Positions 33,054-41,612 of a DNA stretch of 64,000 nucleotides are shown here, piece after piece. A model generated the notes under the pieces. That model was not told the DNA's origin. It was given only the letters and a program-made list of their open reading frames with translations, and did not search any database. Each line of letters opens with the position of its first letter. Position 1 is the first letter of the stretch. Source of the DNA: Microtetraspora malaysiensis (lineage in GTDB: Bacteria > Actinomycetota > Actinomycetes > Streptosporangiales > Streptosporangiaceae); the NCBI RefSeq assembly GCF_001528665.1, contig NZ_BBYJ01000024.1:62001-126000 (forward strand), given 5' to 3'. Position numbers and translations under genes: made by a program.

Positions 33054-33926
33054 GTGGAGCTGACCGGCCCGTTGGCGGAGGCCGACTGGGAGTCGCATCG
33101 CCCCGCGGTCTTCGGTGCCGCCTACCGGATCCTCGGCACCGTGGCCGAGGCCGAGGACGTGACGCAGGAGGTCTGGTTGCGCGCCGCCGCCGCCGACCTG
33201 TCCGAGGTACGGGATCTGCGGGCCTGGCTGGTGACCCTGGCCGCCCGGGCGTCGTACAACGTGTTGAAGTCGGCGCGGGTCCGGCGCGAGTCCTATGTCG
33301 GCTCCTGGCTGCCCGAACCGCTGCTGACCGGGCCCGACGCCGCCGCCCGGGTGCTCATGGACGAGTCGGTGAGCACCGCGATGCTGGTGGTCATGGAGAC
33401 GCTCACCCCCGCCGAGCGCGTCGCGCTGGTGCTGCACGACGTCTTCGACTTCCCGTTCGGCCGGATCGCCGAGGTGCTCGGCGGCACTCCCGCCGCCGGC
33501 CGCAAGCTCGCCTCCCGGGCGCGGGCGCGGGTCGCCGCGGTCAAGGAGCGGCCCCGGGCGTCCAGAGCCGAGGCCGAACGCGTGCTCAAGGCGTTCAAGG
33601 CGGCCGCCGACGCGGGGGACATCGCCGGGCTCGTCGAGCTGCTGGACCCTGGAGCCGTCTATGTCGCCGACGGCGGCGGCAAGGTGACCGCCGCGCGCAG
33701 GCCGGTCCGGGGCGCCGAGCGGATCGCCCTGCTGGCGGCCAGGCAGATCGAGCTCAGACGCCCCGACGCGTTCCAGATCATCGAGGTGAACGGGCACCCG
33801 GCCCTGGCGACCTACCACGGCGGCGAGCTGGTCTGGCTCGACACCGTGGAGATCGCCGACGGGCGGATCACGGTGTTCAGGAGGCTGGCCAATCCCGAGA
33901 AATTCCGGCACATCGGTCACATCTGA
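33054..33926 (+). CDS. SigJ-type ECF sigma factor with C-terminal SnoaL-like domain
   Basis: A 290-residue sigma factor. Region 2 is HRPAVFGAAYRILGTVAEAEDVTQEVWLR; region 4 is LTPAERVALVLHDVFDFPFGRIAEVLGGTPAAGRKLASRAR; the C-terminal half (about 175-285) is a SnoaL/NTF2-like domain typical of the SigJ/ECF41 type, where it regulates the sigma factor in cis, so no anti-sigma gene is expected. The start is the GTG at 33054 with AGGAGG six bases upstream; in-frame sequence upstream is rejected. The next gene encodes an NDH-2-like flavoprotein, a frequent SigJ neighbour. Confidence 0.9.
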   Translation: MELTGPLAEADWESHRPAVFGAAYRILGTVAEAEDVTQEVWLRAAAADLSEVRDLRAWLVTLAARASYNVLKSARVRRESYVGSWLPEPLLTGPDAAARVLMDESVSTAMLVVMETLTPAERVALVLHDVFDFPFGRIAEVLGGTPAAGRKLASRARARVAAVKERPRASRAEAERVLKAFKAAADAGDIAGLVELLDPGAVYVADGGGKVTAARRPVRGAERIALLAARQIELRRPDAFQIIEVNGHPALATYHGGELVWLDTVEIADGRITVFRRLANPEKFRHIGHI

Positions 33927-33991
33927 ACCCGCCGTCTTGTCTCCCTGCCGAACCCCGATCTTCCGGGGCGAGGCTGAGAGAGGACAAGACG

Positions 33992-35146
33992 ATGGCGCAC
34001 GTTGTGATCATCGGAGGCGGTTTCGCGGGCGTGTGGAGCGCGGCGGGAGCGGCGCTGGCGCGCGGAGAGGGAGACCTGCGCATCACGCTCGTCGCACCGA
34101 ACGAGCACCTGGTGCTGCGGCCGCGCCTGTACGAGCCGGAGCCGGACCTGGCCAAGGTGGAGCTCAGCAGGATCCTCGAACCGATCGGCGTCGAGCACCT
34201 GCGGGCCTCGGTGAGCACGATCGACACCGACCGCCGCGTGGTGGTGGCCGACGGCGAGGAGATCGGCTATGACCGCCTGGTGCTGGCGGCGGGCAGCGAG
34301 CTCGTTCCGCCTCAGGGCCTGCCGGGCGCCGAACGGCTCTTCGACATCGACACCCTGGACGGGGCTCGCCGGCTCACCGACCATCTGCGCGGCCGGGAGG
34401 ACTATTCGGCCGTGGTCGTCGGCGCCGGGTTCGTCGGCCTGGAGGCCGCGACCGCGCTGGCGGCCGGGGGCCGGGTGCTGCTGGTGGACCGGTCGGAGGC
34501 GGTCGGAGACCAGCTCGGCCCGGGCCCGCGCGAGGAGATCGAGGCGGCGCTGGACGGGCTGGGCGTCGAACGCCGCCTCGGGACGACGGTGACGGAGGTC
34601 GGCGACGGATACGCCGTCCTCTCCGACGGCACCAAGGTCGAGGCGGACGCGGTGGTCTGGTCCGTGGGGATCAGGGCCAGCGAGCTCACCCGGCAGATCT
34701 CCGGCGAGCTCGACCACCTCGGCCGGGTTCCGGTGGACCGGCGGCTGCGCGCCCTTCCCGAGGTGTTCGTCGCGGGAGACACGGCCGCGGCGGCGTTCGA
34801 CGCCGAGCACACGGTCATGCAGGCCTGCCAGCACGCCACCCCGCTCGGCAAGGTCGCCGGGTACAACGCGGCGGCCGACCTGCTCGGCGTGCCGCTGCGC
34901 GATTTCACTCCCGGCCCGTACGTCACCTGCCTGGACCTGGGCGGCGCCGGTGCGGTCTTCACCAGGGGCTGGGACCGCAGGGTGATGGCCTCGGGCGCCG
35001 ACGGCGCGGCGGTCAAGAAGCGGATCAACCAGCTCATCCATCCGCCGGTCGACGACGCCGCGAAGATTCTCGCCGCCGCCGACCGCGTCTACATCGAGCT
35101 CCCCTTCTTCCCCCGTGACGAGGAGAAGACCACCCCCGCCGGCTGA
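33992..35146 (+). CDS. NDH-2-like FAD-dependent pyridine nucleotide-disulfide oxidoreductase
   Basis: A 384-residue two-dinucleotide-fold flavoprotein: FAD site VVIIGGGFAGVWSA at the N-terminus, NAD(P) site VVVGAGFVGLEAA about residue 140, and the second FAD contact VFVAGDTAA. No redox-active CxxC. It resembles type II NADH dehydrogenases and probably reduces quinone or another small acceptor. A 65-base gap after the sigma gene suggests co-transcription; a strong terminator follows. Confidence 0.87.
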   Translation: MAHVVIIGGGFAGVWSAAGAALARGEGDLRITLVAPNEHLVLRPRLYEPEPDLAKVELSRILEPIGVEHLRASVSTIDTDRRVVVADGEEIGYDRLVLAAGSELVPPQGLPGAERLFDIDTLDGARRLTDHLRGREDYSAVVVGAGFVGLEAATALAAGGRVLLVDRSEAVGDQLGPGPREEIEAALDGLGVERRLGTTVTEVGDGYAVLSDGTKVEADAVVWSVGIRASELTRQISGELDHLGRVPVDRRLRALPEVFVAGDTAAAAFDAEHTVMQACQHATPLGKVAGYNAAADLLGVPLRDFTPGPYVTCLDLGGAGAVFTRGWDRRVMASGADGAAVKKRINQLIHPPVDDAAKILAAADRVYIELPFFPRDEEKTTPAG

Positions 35147-35161
35147 GCCCGGCCCCCCTCA

Positions 35162-35192
35162 GAACGCGGCGGCCCGCCGGGCCGCCGCGTTC
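35162..35192 (+). terminator. terminator of the sigma/NDH-2-like operon
   Basis: A perfect 14-bp stem (GAACGCGGCGGCCC at 35162-35175 with its complement at 35179-35192) and loop GCC. Confidence 0.88.
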
Positions 35193-35333
35193 CCCTTCAG
35201 AAGCTGATCATCCGCGAGGGGCGCCGGTGACCCAGTTCCAGCTGGTGATCGTGGCGCGCATCAGGCGGGCGGCGGTTGAGAGACGGCTGCCGGCGCCCCA
35301 GAGCACGCCCCGGCACCGTCATGCCTCCCAGGA

Positions 35334-35386
35334 CATAACGACATAGCGATATTTATCTTGGACAGGACAACTTGATGATCATAACG
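35334..35386 (+). promoter_or_regulatory. AT-rich promoter region before the multicopper oxidase operon
   Basis: An unusually AT-rich stretch in a GC-rich context, bounded by two copies of CATAACG (35334-35340 and 35380-35386) and including GATATTTATCTTGG. It lies about 50 bases before the membrane-protein start. Which regulator or sigma factor uses it is not evident. Confidence 0.35.
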
Positions 35387-35432
35387 TCGTGGGGCGCTCG
35401 GGAACCGAGAGCAGAAGTGAGGAGGACGCCCC

Positions 35433-35888
35433 ATGGCTACCGCGGCCAAAAGCGTGGCCACGCCGGCCCGAACCGAAGCCGCGCATCGGACGAGCCTCAC
35501 CGGGTGGATACTGCGAGCCCTCGTCAGCGCGCACGTGGTCGCGATCTTGGGCCAGCCGGTGTTCGCCGGCGTATATCTGAGCGGTGACTATGACGGCCTG
35601 GGCTGGCATGCGGCCGGCGCCAACGCCGTCACCTCCATCGGCTACCTGCAGGTGATCGCAGCCATCATGGTCTGGATTCGGCTGCGTCAGGTCGGGCCGT
35701 TCCTGGCCACGACGGCGGTGGTGGCGGCCGAGACGGTGCAGTACTTCGCCGGCATGTCCGGCGCACTGTGGCTGCACATCCCGCTGGGGGTGATGACCGT
35801 CGTCGCGGTCGTCGTGCAGTTCATCGCCGTATGGCGCCGGCCACTCCAGCGGCGACCGGCGGAGCAGAAGGACACCGAAGATGCGTGA
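35433..35888 (+). CDS. four-span membrane protein preceding a multicopper oxidase
   Basis: A 151-residue membrane protein with four predicted helices (about 25-45, 65-83, 90-108, 112-131) and polar ends. No family recognised; His34, His58 and His115 lie near the helices and could bind heme or metal, but this is speculative. AGGAGG sits seven bases before the ATG. Its end overlaps the start of the multicopper oxidase by eight bases, so the two are likely co-translated. Confidence 0.7.
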   Translation: MATAAKSVATPARTEAAHRTSLTGWILRALVSAHVVAILGQPVFAGVYLSGDYDGLGWHAAGANAVTSIGYLQVIAAIMVWIRLRQVGPFLATTAVVAAETVQYFAGMSGALWLHIPLGVMTVVAVVVQFIAVWRRPLQRRPAEQKDTEDA

Positions 35889-37500
35889 GCAGTACGACGA
35901 CCGATCCGGCCGTACCGGTGGAATGACCAGGCGCCGAGTGCTGGGCATCGGCGGGGCGCTCGGGGTGATGGCGGCCACCGGACTGTCGGCCTCGGCCGCG
36001 CTGGCCCGCCGGCCGTCGATCACCGGTGCCGAACTGCGCAGCGCCGTACCGCTGCCGCCGCCGTTCCAGGTGCCGTTGCCGCTCCCCTCCGTGCTAAAGC
36101 CGGTCAGCACCTCGGGCGGTGTCGACCGTTACGAGATCACCCAGCGCGAAGCGAGCGCGGAGATCCTGCCCGGTGTCAGAACGCCGCTGTGGACGTACGA
36201 GGGCACCTTCCCCGGGCCGACGATCGAGTCGCGCCGCGGCCGGCCGGTCACCGTGTCCCACCGCAACGAACTGCCCGTGCCGACCGCCGTGCACCTGCAC
36301 GGTGGCCGGACTCCGGCGGATTCCGATGGGTACCCGACCGACCTCGTCCTGCCCGAAGGCTGGCAGGAGCACTCCATGCACATGGGGCACGGCTCCGGGC
36401 ATGGGATGCGTGATCCGCGGGCCGTGGTGACCGAGCTGACGAGGGACTACACCTTCCCGCTGGACCAGCGGCCGACGCTGCTGTGGTACCACGACCACCG
36501 GATGGACTTCACCGCCCCCGCGATCTGGCGGGGCCTGGCCGGGCTGCACATCATCCGCGACGACGCCGAGGACTCGCTCGGCCTGCCCGCGGGACGGCGC
36601 GAACTGCCCCTCGCGATCGCGGACCGCGCGTTCGCCGCCGACGGCAGCCTCGACTACCCCGCCCTCGACCCCACCCTGCGCGAGCGGCCGGGCGTTCGCG
36701 GGTCCTATCTCGCCGGAGTCCTCGGTGACGTGATCTTGGTCAACGGCGCCCCGTGGCCCGTGCACGAGGTCGACGCCGCCCGTTACCGGCTGCGCATTCT
36801 GAACGCCTCGAACGCCCGGCATTACGAGCTCGAAGCGGTCACCGACGACGGGCGCCGGCTCGATCTCGTCCAGATCGGCGCCGACCAGGGACTGCTCGCG
36901 GCGCCGGTCACCCACCGGCTCCTGCCGATGGCACCGGCCGAACGCTACGACGTGGTCATCGACTTCTCGCGCGTCCCCGTCGGCAGCCGCGTCAGGCTCC
37001 TCAACCGGCTGGGTGCCGGCCGTACCGGCGAGGTGATGGCCTTCCGGGTCGCGCGCACCGCCGCCGACGACAGCCGCATCCCACGCACCCTCTCGAACGA
37101 TCTGCCGACCTGGCGCCGCGCGGATGCCGTCAGGGTGCGTGACTTCTCCTTCCGCGCCGGGCAAATGGGCGGCGGTCATGGCTGGCTGATCGGCGGGCTG
37201 CCGTTCGACCCCGCCCGCTCCGATGTCACCGTCCGTCTCGGCGATGTCGAAGTGTGGCGGCTGGTCGCCGACGTGCACCATCCCGTCCACCTGCATCTGG
37301 TCGGCTTCCGGGTACTCTCGCGCGGCGGCCGGCCACCACTGCCCCACGACGCGGGTCTCAAGGACACCATCTCGCTACGACCGGGCGAATCGGCGGAGAT
37401 CATCACCCGTTTCGACGGCTATCGCGGCCGCTATCTCTTCCACTGCCACAACGCCGAACACGAAGACATGGGAATGATGGCCAACCTCGAAGTCATCTGA
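35881..37500 (+). CDS. Tat-exported multicopper oxidase (CotA/bilirubin-oxidase-like)
   Basis: A 539-residue laccase-type enzyme. The Tat signal is TRRRVLGIGGALG (about 16-28). All copper motifs are present: HLHGG, WYHDHRMD, HPVHLHLVGF and the C-terminal HCHNAEHEDMGMM, giving the type 1 and trinuclear centres, with Met as axial ligand. A His/Met/Gly insert (HSMHMGHGSGHGM, about residues 164-176) follows the first motif and may bind copper. Likely oxidises phenols or metal ions outside the membrane. Confidence 0.93.
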   Translation: MREQYDDRSGRTGGMTRRRVLGIGGALGVMAATGLSASAALARRPSITGAELRSAVPLPPPFQVPLPLPSVLKPVSTSGGVDRYEITQREASAEILPGVRTPLWTYEGTFPGPTIESRRGRPVTVSHRNELPVPTAVHLHGGRTPADSDGYPTDLVLPEGWQEHSMHMGHGSGHGMRDPRAVVTELTRDYTFPLDQRPTLLWYHDHRMDFTAPAIWRGLAGLHIIRDDAEDSLGLPAGRRELPLAIADRAFAADGSLDYPALDPTLRERPGVRGSYLAGVLGDVILVNGAPWPVHEVDAARYRLRILNASNARHYELEAVTDDGRRLDLVQIGADQGLLAAPVTHRLLPMAPAERYDVVIDFSRVPVGSRVRLLNRLGAGRTGEVMAFRVARTAADDSRIPRTLSNDLPTWRRADAVRVRDFSFRAGQMGGGHGWLIGGLPFDPARSDVTVRLGDVEVWRLVADVHHPVHLHLVGFRVLSRGGRPPLPHDAGLKDTISLRPGESAEIITRFDGYRGRYLFHCHNAEHEDMGMMANLEVI

Positions 37501-37560
37501 CGTCCCCACAGAAGGCAACAGATGACCATCGGATCGCAGTCGCCGCCCGGACCGGTGGAA

Positions 37561-37593
37561 AGCCCTGCCGCGGTGCAGGACAGCGGCAGGGCT
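37561..37593. terminator. bidirectional hairpin terminator
   Basis: A perfect 11-bp stem (AGCCCTGCCGC at 37561-37571 with its complement at 37583-37593) between the convergent oxidase and flavoprotein genes. Confidence 0.8.
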
Positions 37594-37630
37594 GACTCAA
37601 GCGGCATTCATCGACTTCTCGGGCGTCCGG

Positions 37631-38818
37631 TCACGGGGATGTGACCGGCCGTGCAGCGGAGGCCGGCTGCTCGGGACGCGGGCCGCCCTTGACCCAGAAG
37701 ACGGAGCCCGGCTTGCGAGCCTCGCGGCGGATCCTCGACACCGCGAACTTGCAGGTCGCCTCCTTTATCACCGCGCCCATGCGGCCGCCGACGTAGGCGT
37801 TCACCGCGGTGTCGTCCTTGCGGGCGAGCTGTCGTATGCCGGCGTGCCGGCCGAGGCTGACACACGCACCCGAGAAGGCCAGGGTGATCACCGCCGGATC
37901 GGTCCCCGCGATGCGGCTCAGCACGGTGTCGGCGGCCTGCGCCCCGAGCGGCCCGGCGGCGTAGCAGCTCATCCGCAGCGGCTGGTCCGACGGTGCGGCG
38001 GCGTCCCCGGCCGCGACGACGCGGTCGTCGTCGACGCTGGTCAACGTCTCGTCGGTGAGCAGCCGGCCGAGCGCGTCGGTGCGCAGCCCGCTCGCGGCCG
38101 CCAACTCCGGCACACCGAAACCGCCCGCCCAGATGGTCAGCGCGCTCGGGCGCACCGCGCCGTCGGCGAAGACGACCTCGTCCGGCCGGACCTCGCTCAC
38201 CACGGCGGCCTCGAGCACCGCGACGCCGTGCCGGGACAGCCACTTGGCGATGGATCGGCGACCCGACGCGCTGAATGACGGCGCCAGGGCCCGGCCACAC
38301 ACCAGCGTGACCCTGCGTCCCCGTTCAGCGAGCTCGGCGGCCGTCTCGATGCCGGTCAACCCACCGCCGACCACGGTGACCGGAGCATCGCGGGGCACCT
38401 CCTCCAGCCTGGTACGCAGCCGCTGCGCGGGCTCGAATTCAGCCATGTCGAACGCGAATTCGGCCGCGCCGGGCACCGACGCCGGTACCGCTCCGGTGCT
38501 GCCGACCGCGTAAATGACGTAGTCGTAATCCAGCGCGCGGCCTGAGGCCAGCCGCACGGCGCGGGCGGCGGTGTCGATGCGCGTGGCGCTGTCGACAACC
38601 AGCTGAATGCCCTCACCGAGCAGCGTGCCGTAGTCGACCGTGGCCTCGCCGGTTCCGGCCACGAACTGGTGCAGGCGGACTCGTTCGACGAACTCCGGGC
38701 GGGGATTGACCAGAGTGATGTCGACGTCGGCGCGCATCCGCAGGTGGTTGGCCGCGAGCGTGCCGGCGTAACCGCCACCGATGACGACGACCTTGGAGGA
38801 TGGGTGGTGTCGGGACAT
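37631..38818 (-). CDS. NDH-2-like FAD-dependent oxidoreductase
   Basis: A 395-residue flavoprotein with FAD motif VVVIGGGYAGTLAANHL, NAD(P) motif VTVVGGGLTGIETAAEL and VVAAGDAAAPS. It is related to type II NADH dehydrogenases and to the protein at 33992-35146 but clearly distinct. The ATG at 38816-38818 has GAGGGAG eight bases upstream. Role likely in redox balance; acceptor unknown. Confidence 0.87.
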   Translation of the reverse strand: MSRHHPSSKVVVIGGGYAGTLAANHLRMRADVDITLVNPRPEFVERVRLHQFVAGTGEATVDYGTLLGEGIQLVVDSATRIDTAARAVRLASGRALDYDYVIYAVGSTGAVPASVPGAAEFAFDMAEFEPAQRLRTRLEEVPRDAPVTVVGGGLTGIETAAELAERGRRVTLVCGRALAPSFSASGRRSIAKWLSRHGVAVLEAAVVSEVRPDEVVFADGAVRPSALTIWAGGFGVPELAAASGLRTDALGRLLTDETLTSVDDDRVVAAGDAAAPSDQPLRMSCYAAGPLGAQAADTVLSRIAGTDPAVITLAFSGACVSLGRHAGIRQLARKDDTAVNAYVGGRMGAVIKEATCKFAVSRIRREARKPGSVFWVKGGPRPEQPASAARPVTSP

Positions 38819-38966
38819 GGTGAGGACTCCCTCGACGGCGATCCGCATACCCCGGGGGGCAGCTACCTTGCGTGGTGGATGGTGTCTCACTGATACGACG
38901 ACACAACGCCCCGGAATGTGAGGCGACAGGTGAGGCGGCGCGAAGCTCCGGGAAGGCCGTCGCGAC

Positions 38967-38987
38967 GGCCCCGTGGACGACGGGGCT
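38967..38987 (-). terminator. weak hairpin after the exported-protein gene
   Basis: CCCCGT (38969-38974) pairs with ACGGGG (38980-38985), directly after the stop at 38988. The stem is short, so confidence is limited. Confidence 0.4.
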
Positions 38988-39791
38988 CTAGTCCATGACC
39001 TCGTCGGCGGGCGGAGCGGCGATGACAAGACGGAATCCCCAGCCGGTGTAGCGCGTGTCGACCCGCATGATCGCCGGATCCTTCCCCGCCCCCAGAGCAT
39101 CGGTGGTGTACAGGCGCTTGAGCAGACCGCCGCGGTCGGCCCAGAGCCGCCAGGAGATCGTCCCCTTGCTTTTCTTGTTGACGGGCATGCCCGTGAAGCG
39201 GTTGATGTAGCCGCCCGTGGAGATCTTGTTCAGTTCCTTGTAACTGATGGTGCCCCGGTACAGGAAGCCGCCGGAGACGGGCGTGGTCGTCGAGCGCGTC
39301 AGCACGGCCTTCAGCATGGACGGGTCGTACACGTTGAACGGCTGCAGGCTGGCGGTCGGCGCGATGTATCGGGTCAGGCCGACCGACAGGCTTCTCCGGG
39401 TCCATGTCTTCCCGTCGGGAATCGCCTCGGAATCCTGACCGCTGTCGTAGTACACGTCCTTGCCGACGCGGATCACACGATGGGAGGCCGCCTTCTCGGC
39501 TCCCGGCTTGGGAATGTCACGCCAGGTGAAATCGGTGGCCACCGCTCCCGATGGACCGAGCTGCACGCTTCCCTTGATCCGGAACCCGCCTTCGGACTTC
39601 TTGCTGAAGATCACGCGCGCGGTCTCGGACGTCCGAACGCCGTGCTCGTTCTTGAGCTGCCGCTTGAGCGCACGTGCCGGATCGGGACGGTCCGCCTGCG
39701 CGGCGGCGGGACCCGCGGCGACCGGTACGGCCGCGATCAGCACAGCGGCCGTGAGAACAACCCGTCGTTTCGTAGGGGGATTTATCGTCAT
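38988..39791 (-). CDS. secreted protein, possibly LppX/LprG-like
   Basis: A 267-residue exported protein with a signal peptide (about 1-31, AAA-Q, no lipobox Cys) and a beta-rich domain. The segments RVGKDVYYDSG, PDGKTWTRRS and ISWRLWADRGGLLKRL resemble the LppX/LolA-like lipid-carrier fold common in actinobacteria, but the match is weak. Located upstream of the flavoprotein on the same strand. GGAAG lies about nine bases before the ATG. Confidence 0.6.
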   Translation of the reverse strand: MTINPPTKRRVVLTAAVLIAAVPVAAGPAAAQADRPDPARALKRQLKNEHGVRTSETARVIFSKKSEGGFRIKGSVQLGPSGAVATDFTWRDIPKPGAEKAASHRVIRVGKDVYYDSGQDSEAIPDGKTWTRRSLSVGLTRYIAPTASLQPFNVYDPSMLKAVLTRSTTTPVSGGFLYRGTISYKELNKISTGGYINRFTGMPVNKKSKGTISWRLWADRGGLLKRLYTTDALGAGKDPAIMRVDTRYTGWGFRLVIAAPPADEVMD

Positions 39792-39878
39792 TTGCGGATT
39801 CTTCCAGCAATCACCGCACGACGGCGCCACACCGTCCGGACCGCCGCTCGGCGGGGTCTCCCCGGCGGGCCCGCCAGG

Positions 39879-41396
39879 TCAGGCGAGGAACTCGGCGAGC
39901 GGGAAGGAACGGTGGGAGCGCGGGGGAATCAGGAAATTCTGCCGGTGCGTCGTGTGCACAACAGAATTCAATCCGGCGCCCGAGGAGCGCGGAGAGAAAG
40001 AGGCGCGCTTGCCGCCGGGGAACTCACCGTCCATCGCGAGCCGCACGCGATTGAAGGTCTCGGTGGTCGGAGCGAAGAGCAGGAAATGCAGCCCGGCCGC
40101 CTTCTGAATGCTGTAATGGTCGCCGGCGGGATCCGAAGTGTAGTGAAATGGATTGTCCAGTGTGGCGAAGTCCCCACGATTCGTGATCGCCGTGTTAACG
40201 GGATAGACGTGACCGTAGTTGCTGGTCGTTTGCGCCTGCAGGCGGTTCACCGGCTGCATGCTTCCGTTATGCCCGTACGCGTGATATTTCTGCGCGTCAC
40301 TCAGGACGTCGGCCTCCTTTTGCTCGGGCGGGTCCGCCGTCACGGTTCCCGACGCGAAGGAGACTCCCGGACGGAACATCGCGTGAATACGAGCATCAAA
40401 GGTCGGAAATGCTTTCGAGTACCACGCGACGAGGTCCTGGAACAGATGCGAGAGGGGCATGATCGTCCCGTGTTTGAAGTATCCGTTGGGCCATTGGTCG
40501 GTCCAGCCGGGCAGCGCCTCAAAGTTGGAGAGCGGGACGGAGCTCTCCGCGTCCCGGAGCGTGGTGGTGAACCCGAGGAAGACCGGCGACCGCTTGGGGA
40601 TCAAATCCGCGCCGGGAATGCCGGCCGCGAGCGCCAGCTTGCTCGCCAGCCCCTGACCCCCGGTGTGGGCGCCACCGGTGAAACCGCGGCGGATGCTCGT
40701 CACCTTGAACAGGCCACCCGCCTGGTTGTTCCCTGTTCCGAAAATGGCGTTCGTGGCGGCCATGATGTTGTCGAGCGAGTCGCCGCGCAGCAGCACGGCC
40801 ACATCATTCTGTTCCAGGCGGACCGCCCCGAAGCCGGGAGGCGGCTCATCGCTCGGAAATGTTCTGGCCTCCTGCAGCGCATAGACGGTGTGGCCACGCT
40901 CCTTGGAAGTGATCAAGTCAACCGGCAAATAGGCCGGGTACGACGTTCCGGCGTGGAAATAGCTCGAACTCTTTTCGAGCCTGGGGATGTAATGCTGGAA
41001 ATAAGGGAGTCCCCAGGCGACCACGACACCCACCCCGCTCGGCGGAGGCGGGAACTGCTTTTCCAGGTGCTGGAGCGCGCTTTCCAGCTGCCGCTGCGCC
41101 TCCTGCAGAGCCTTTGCGTTCGCCGGCACATTCAGCTTCGCCGTGACGATATGGTTGTGGAACGGCGGGATCAGGACGGGGATCTTACCTTTACCGCTGG
41201 CGACTCCGAATCCGTTGTCCATAATGTGCCGCGGATGCGGGATGGCATATTGCTCCGGAAGCAAGGGCTGTTCAGCCGTCGCGATCAGCGGTCGCTCAAG
41301 CGGCCCGACCAGTGCGTCGACCAACTCGTAGATTCCCGCGGAAGCCAGGGCCGCAGCGAACGTCCCTCCCCTGAGCACGCTCCGCCTGCTCAGCAT
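39879..41396 (-). CDS. Tat-exported protein, possibly related to Dyp-type peroxidases (DUF7405-like)
   Basis: A 505-residue protein with a twin-arginine signal (SRRSVLRGGTFAAAL). The mature part is about 460 residues with segments such as LGFTTTLRDAESS and QNFLIPPRSHRSFPLAEFLA. I associate this with the DUF7405 group, thought to be structurally related to Dyp-type heme peroxidases, but the canonical GxxDG motif is not visible, so enzymatic activity is unproven. The ATG at 41394-41396 is used; in-frame ATGs at about 41443 and 41464 would lengthen the region before the twin arginines. No strong ribosome binding site helps decide. Confidence 0.5.
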   Translation of the reverse strand: MLSRRSVLRGGTFAAALASAGIYELVDALVGPLERPLIATAEQPLLPEQYAIPHPRHIMDNGFGVASGKGKIPVLIPPFHNHIVTAKLNVPANAKALQEAQRQLESALQHLEKQFPPPPSGVGVVVAWGLPYFQHYIPRLEKSSSYFHAGTSYPAYLPVDLITSKERGHTVYALQEARTFPSDEPPPGFGAVRLEQNDVAVLLRGDSLDNIMAATNAIFGTGNNQAGGLFKVTSIRRGFTGGAHTGGQGLASKLALAAGIPGADLIPKRSPVFLGFTTTLRDAESSVPLSNFEALPGWTDQWPNGYFKHGTIMPLSHLFQDLVAWYSKAFPTFDARIHAMFRPGVSFASGTVTADPPEQKEADVLSDAQKYHAYGHNGSMQPVNRLQAQTTSNYGHVYPVNTAITNRGDFATLDNPFHYTSDPAGDHYSIQKAAGLHFLLFAPTTETFNRVRLAMDGEFPGGKRASFSPRSSGAGLNSVVHTTHRQNFLIPPRSHRSFPLAEFLA

Positions 41397-41612
41397 TCTG
41401 TGATTCTCTACCCCATATGGGGGCGTTCCATCGCCGTCTGCCATATCGGCGTTGTACCACGTCATCGGCCCATCAAACGCCTAGTTCTGTCATCATTTGC
41501 CATAAACGTCCGCCATATCCGAATTAGCGAAAATGATGGCTGATGAGAGCCAGCGGATTCCGTGCTCACTTTTCGCGACCGGCGTCCGGGACGGTGCGGG
41601 CATCATGGAGTG

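Noticed and set aside
38973-41543. 856-codon plus-strand frame across two exported-protein genes
   Set aside because: It spans two minus-strand genes with signal peptides and has no recognisable domain.
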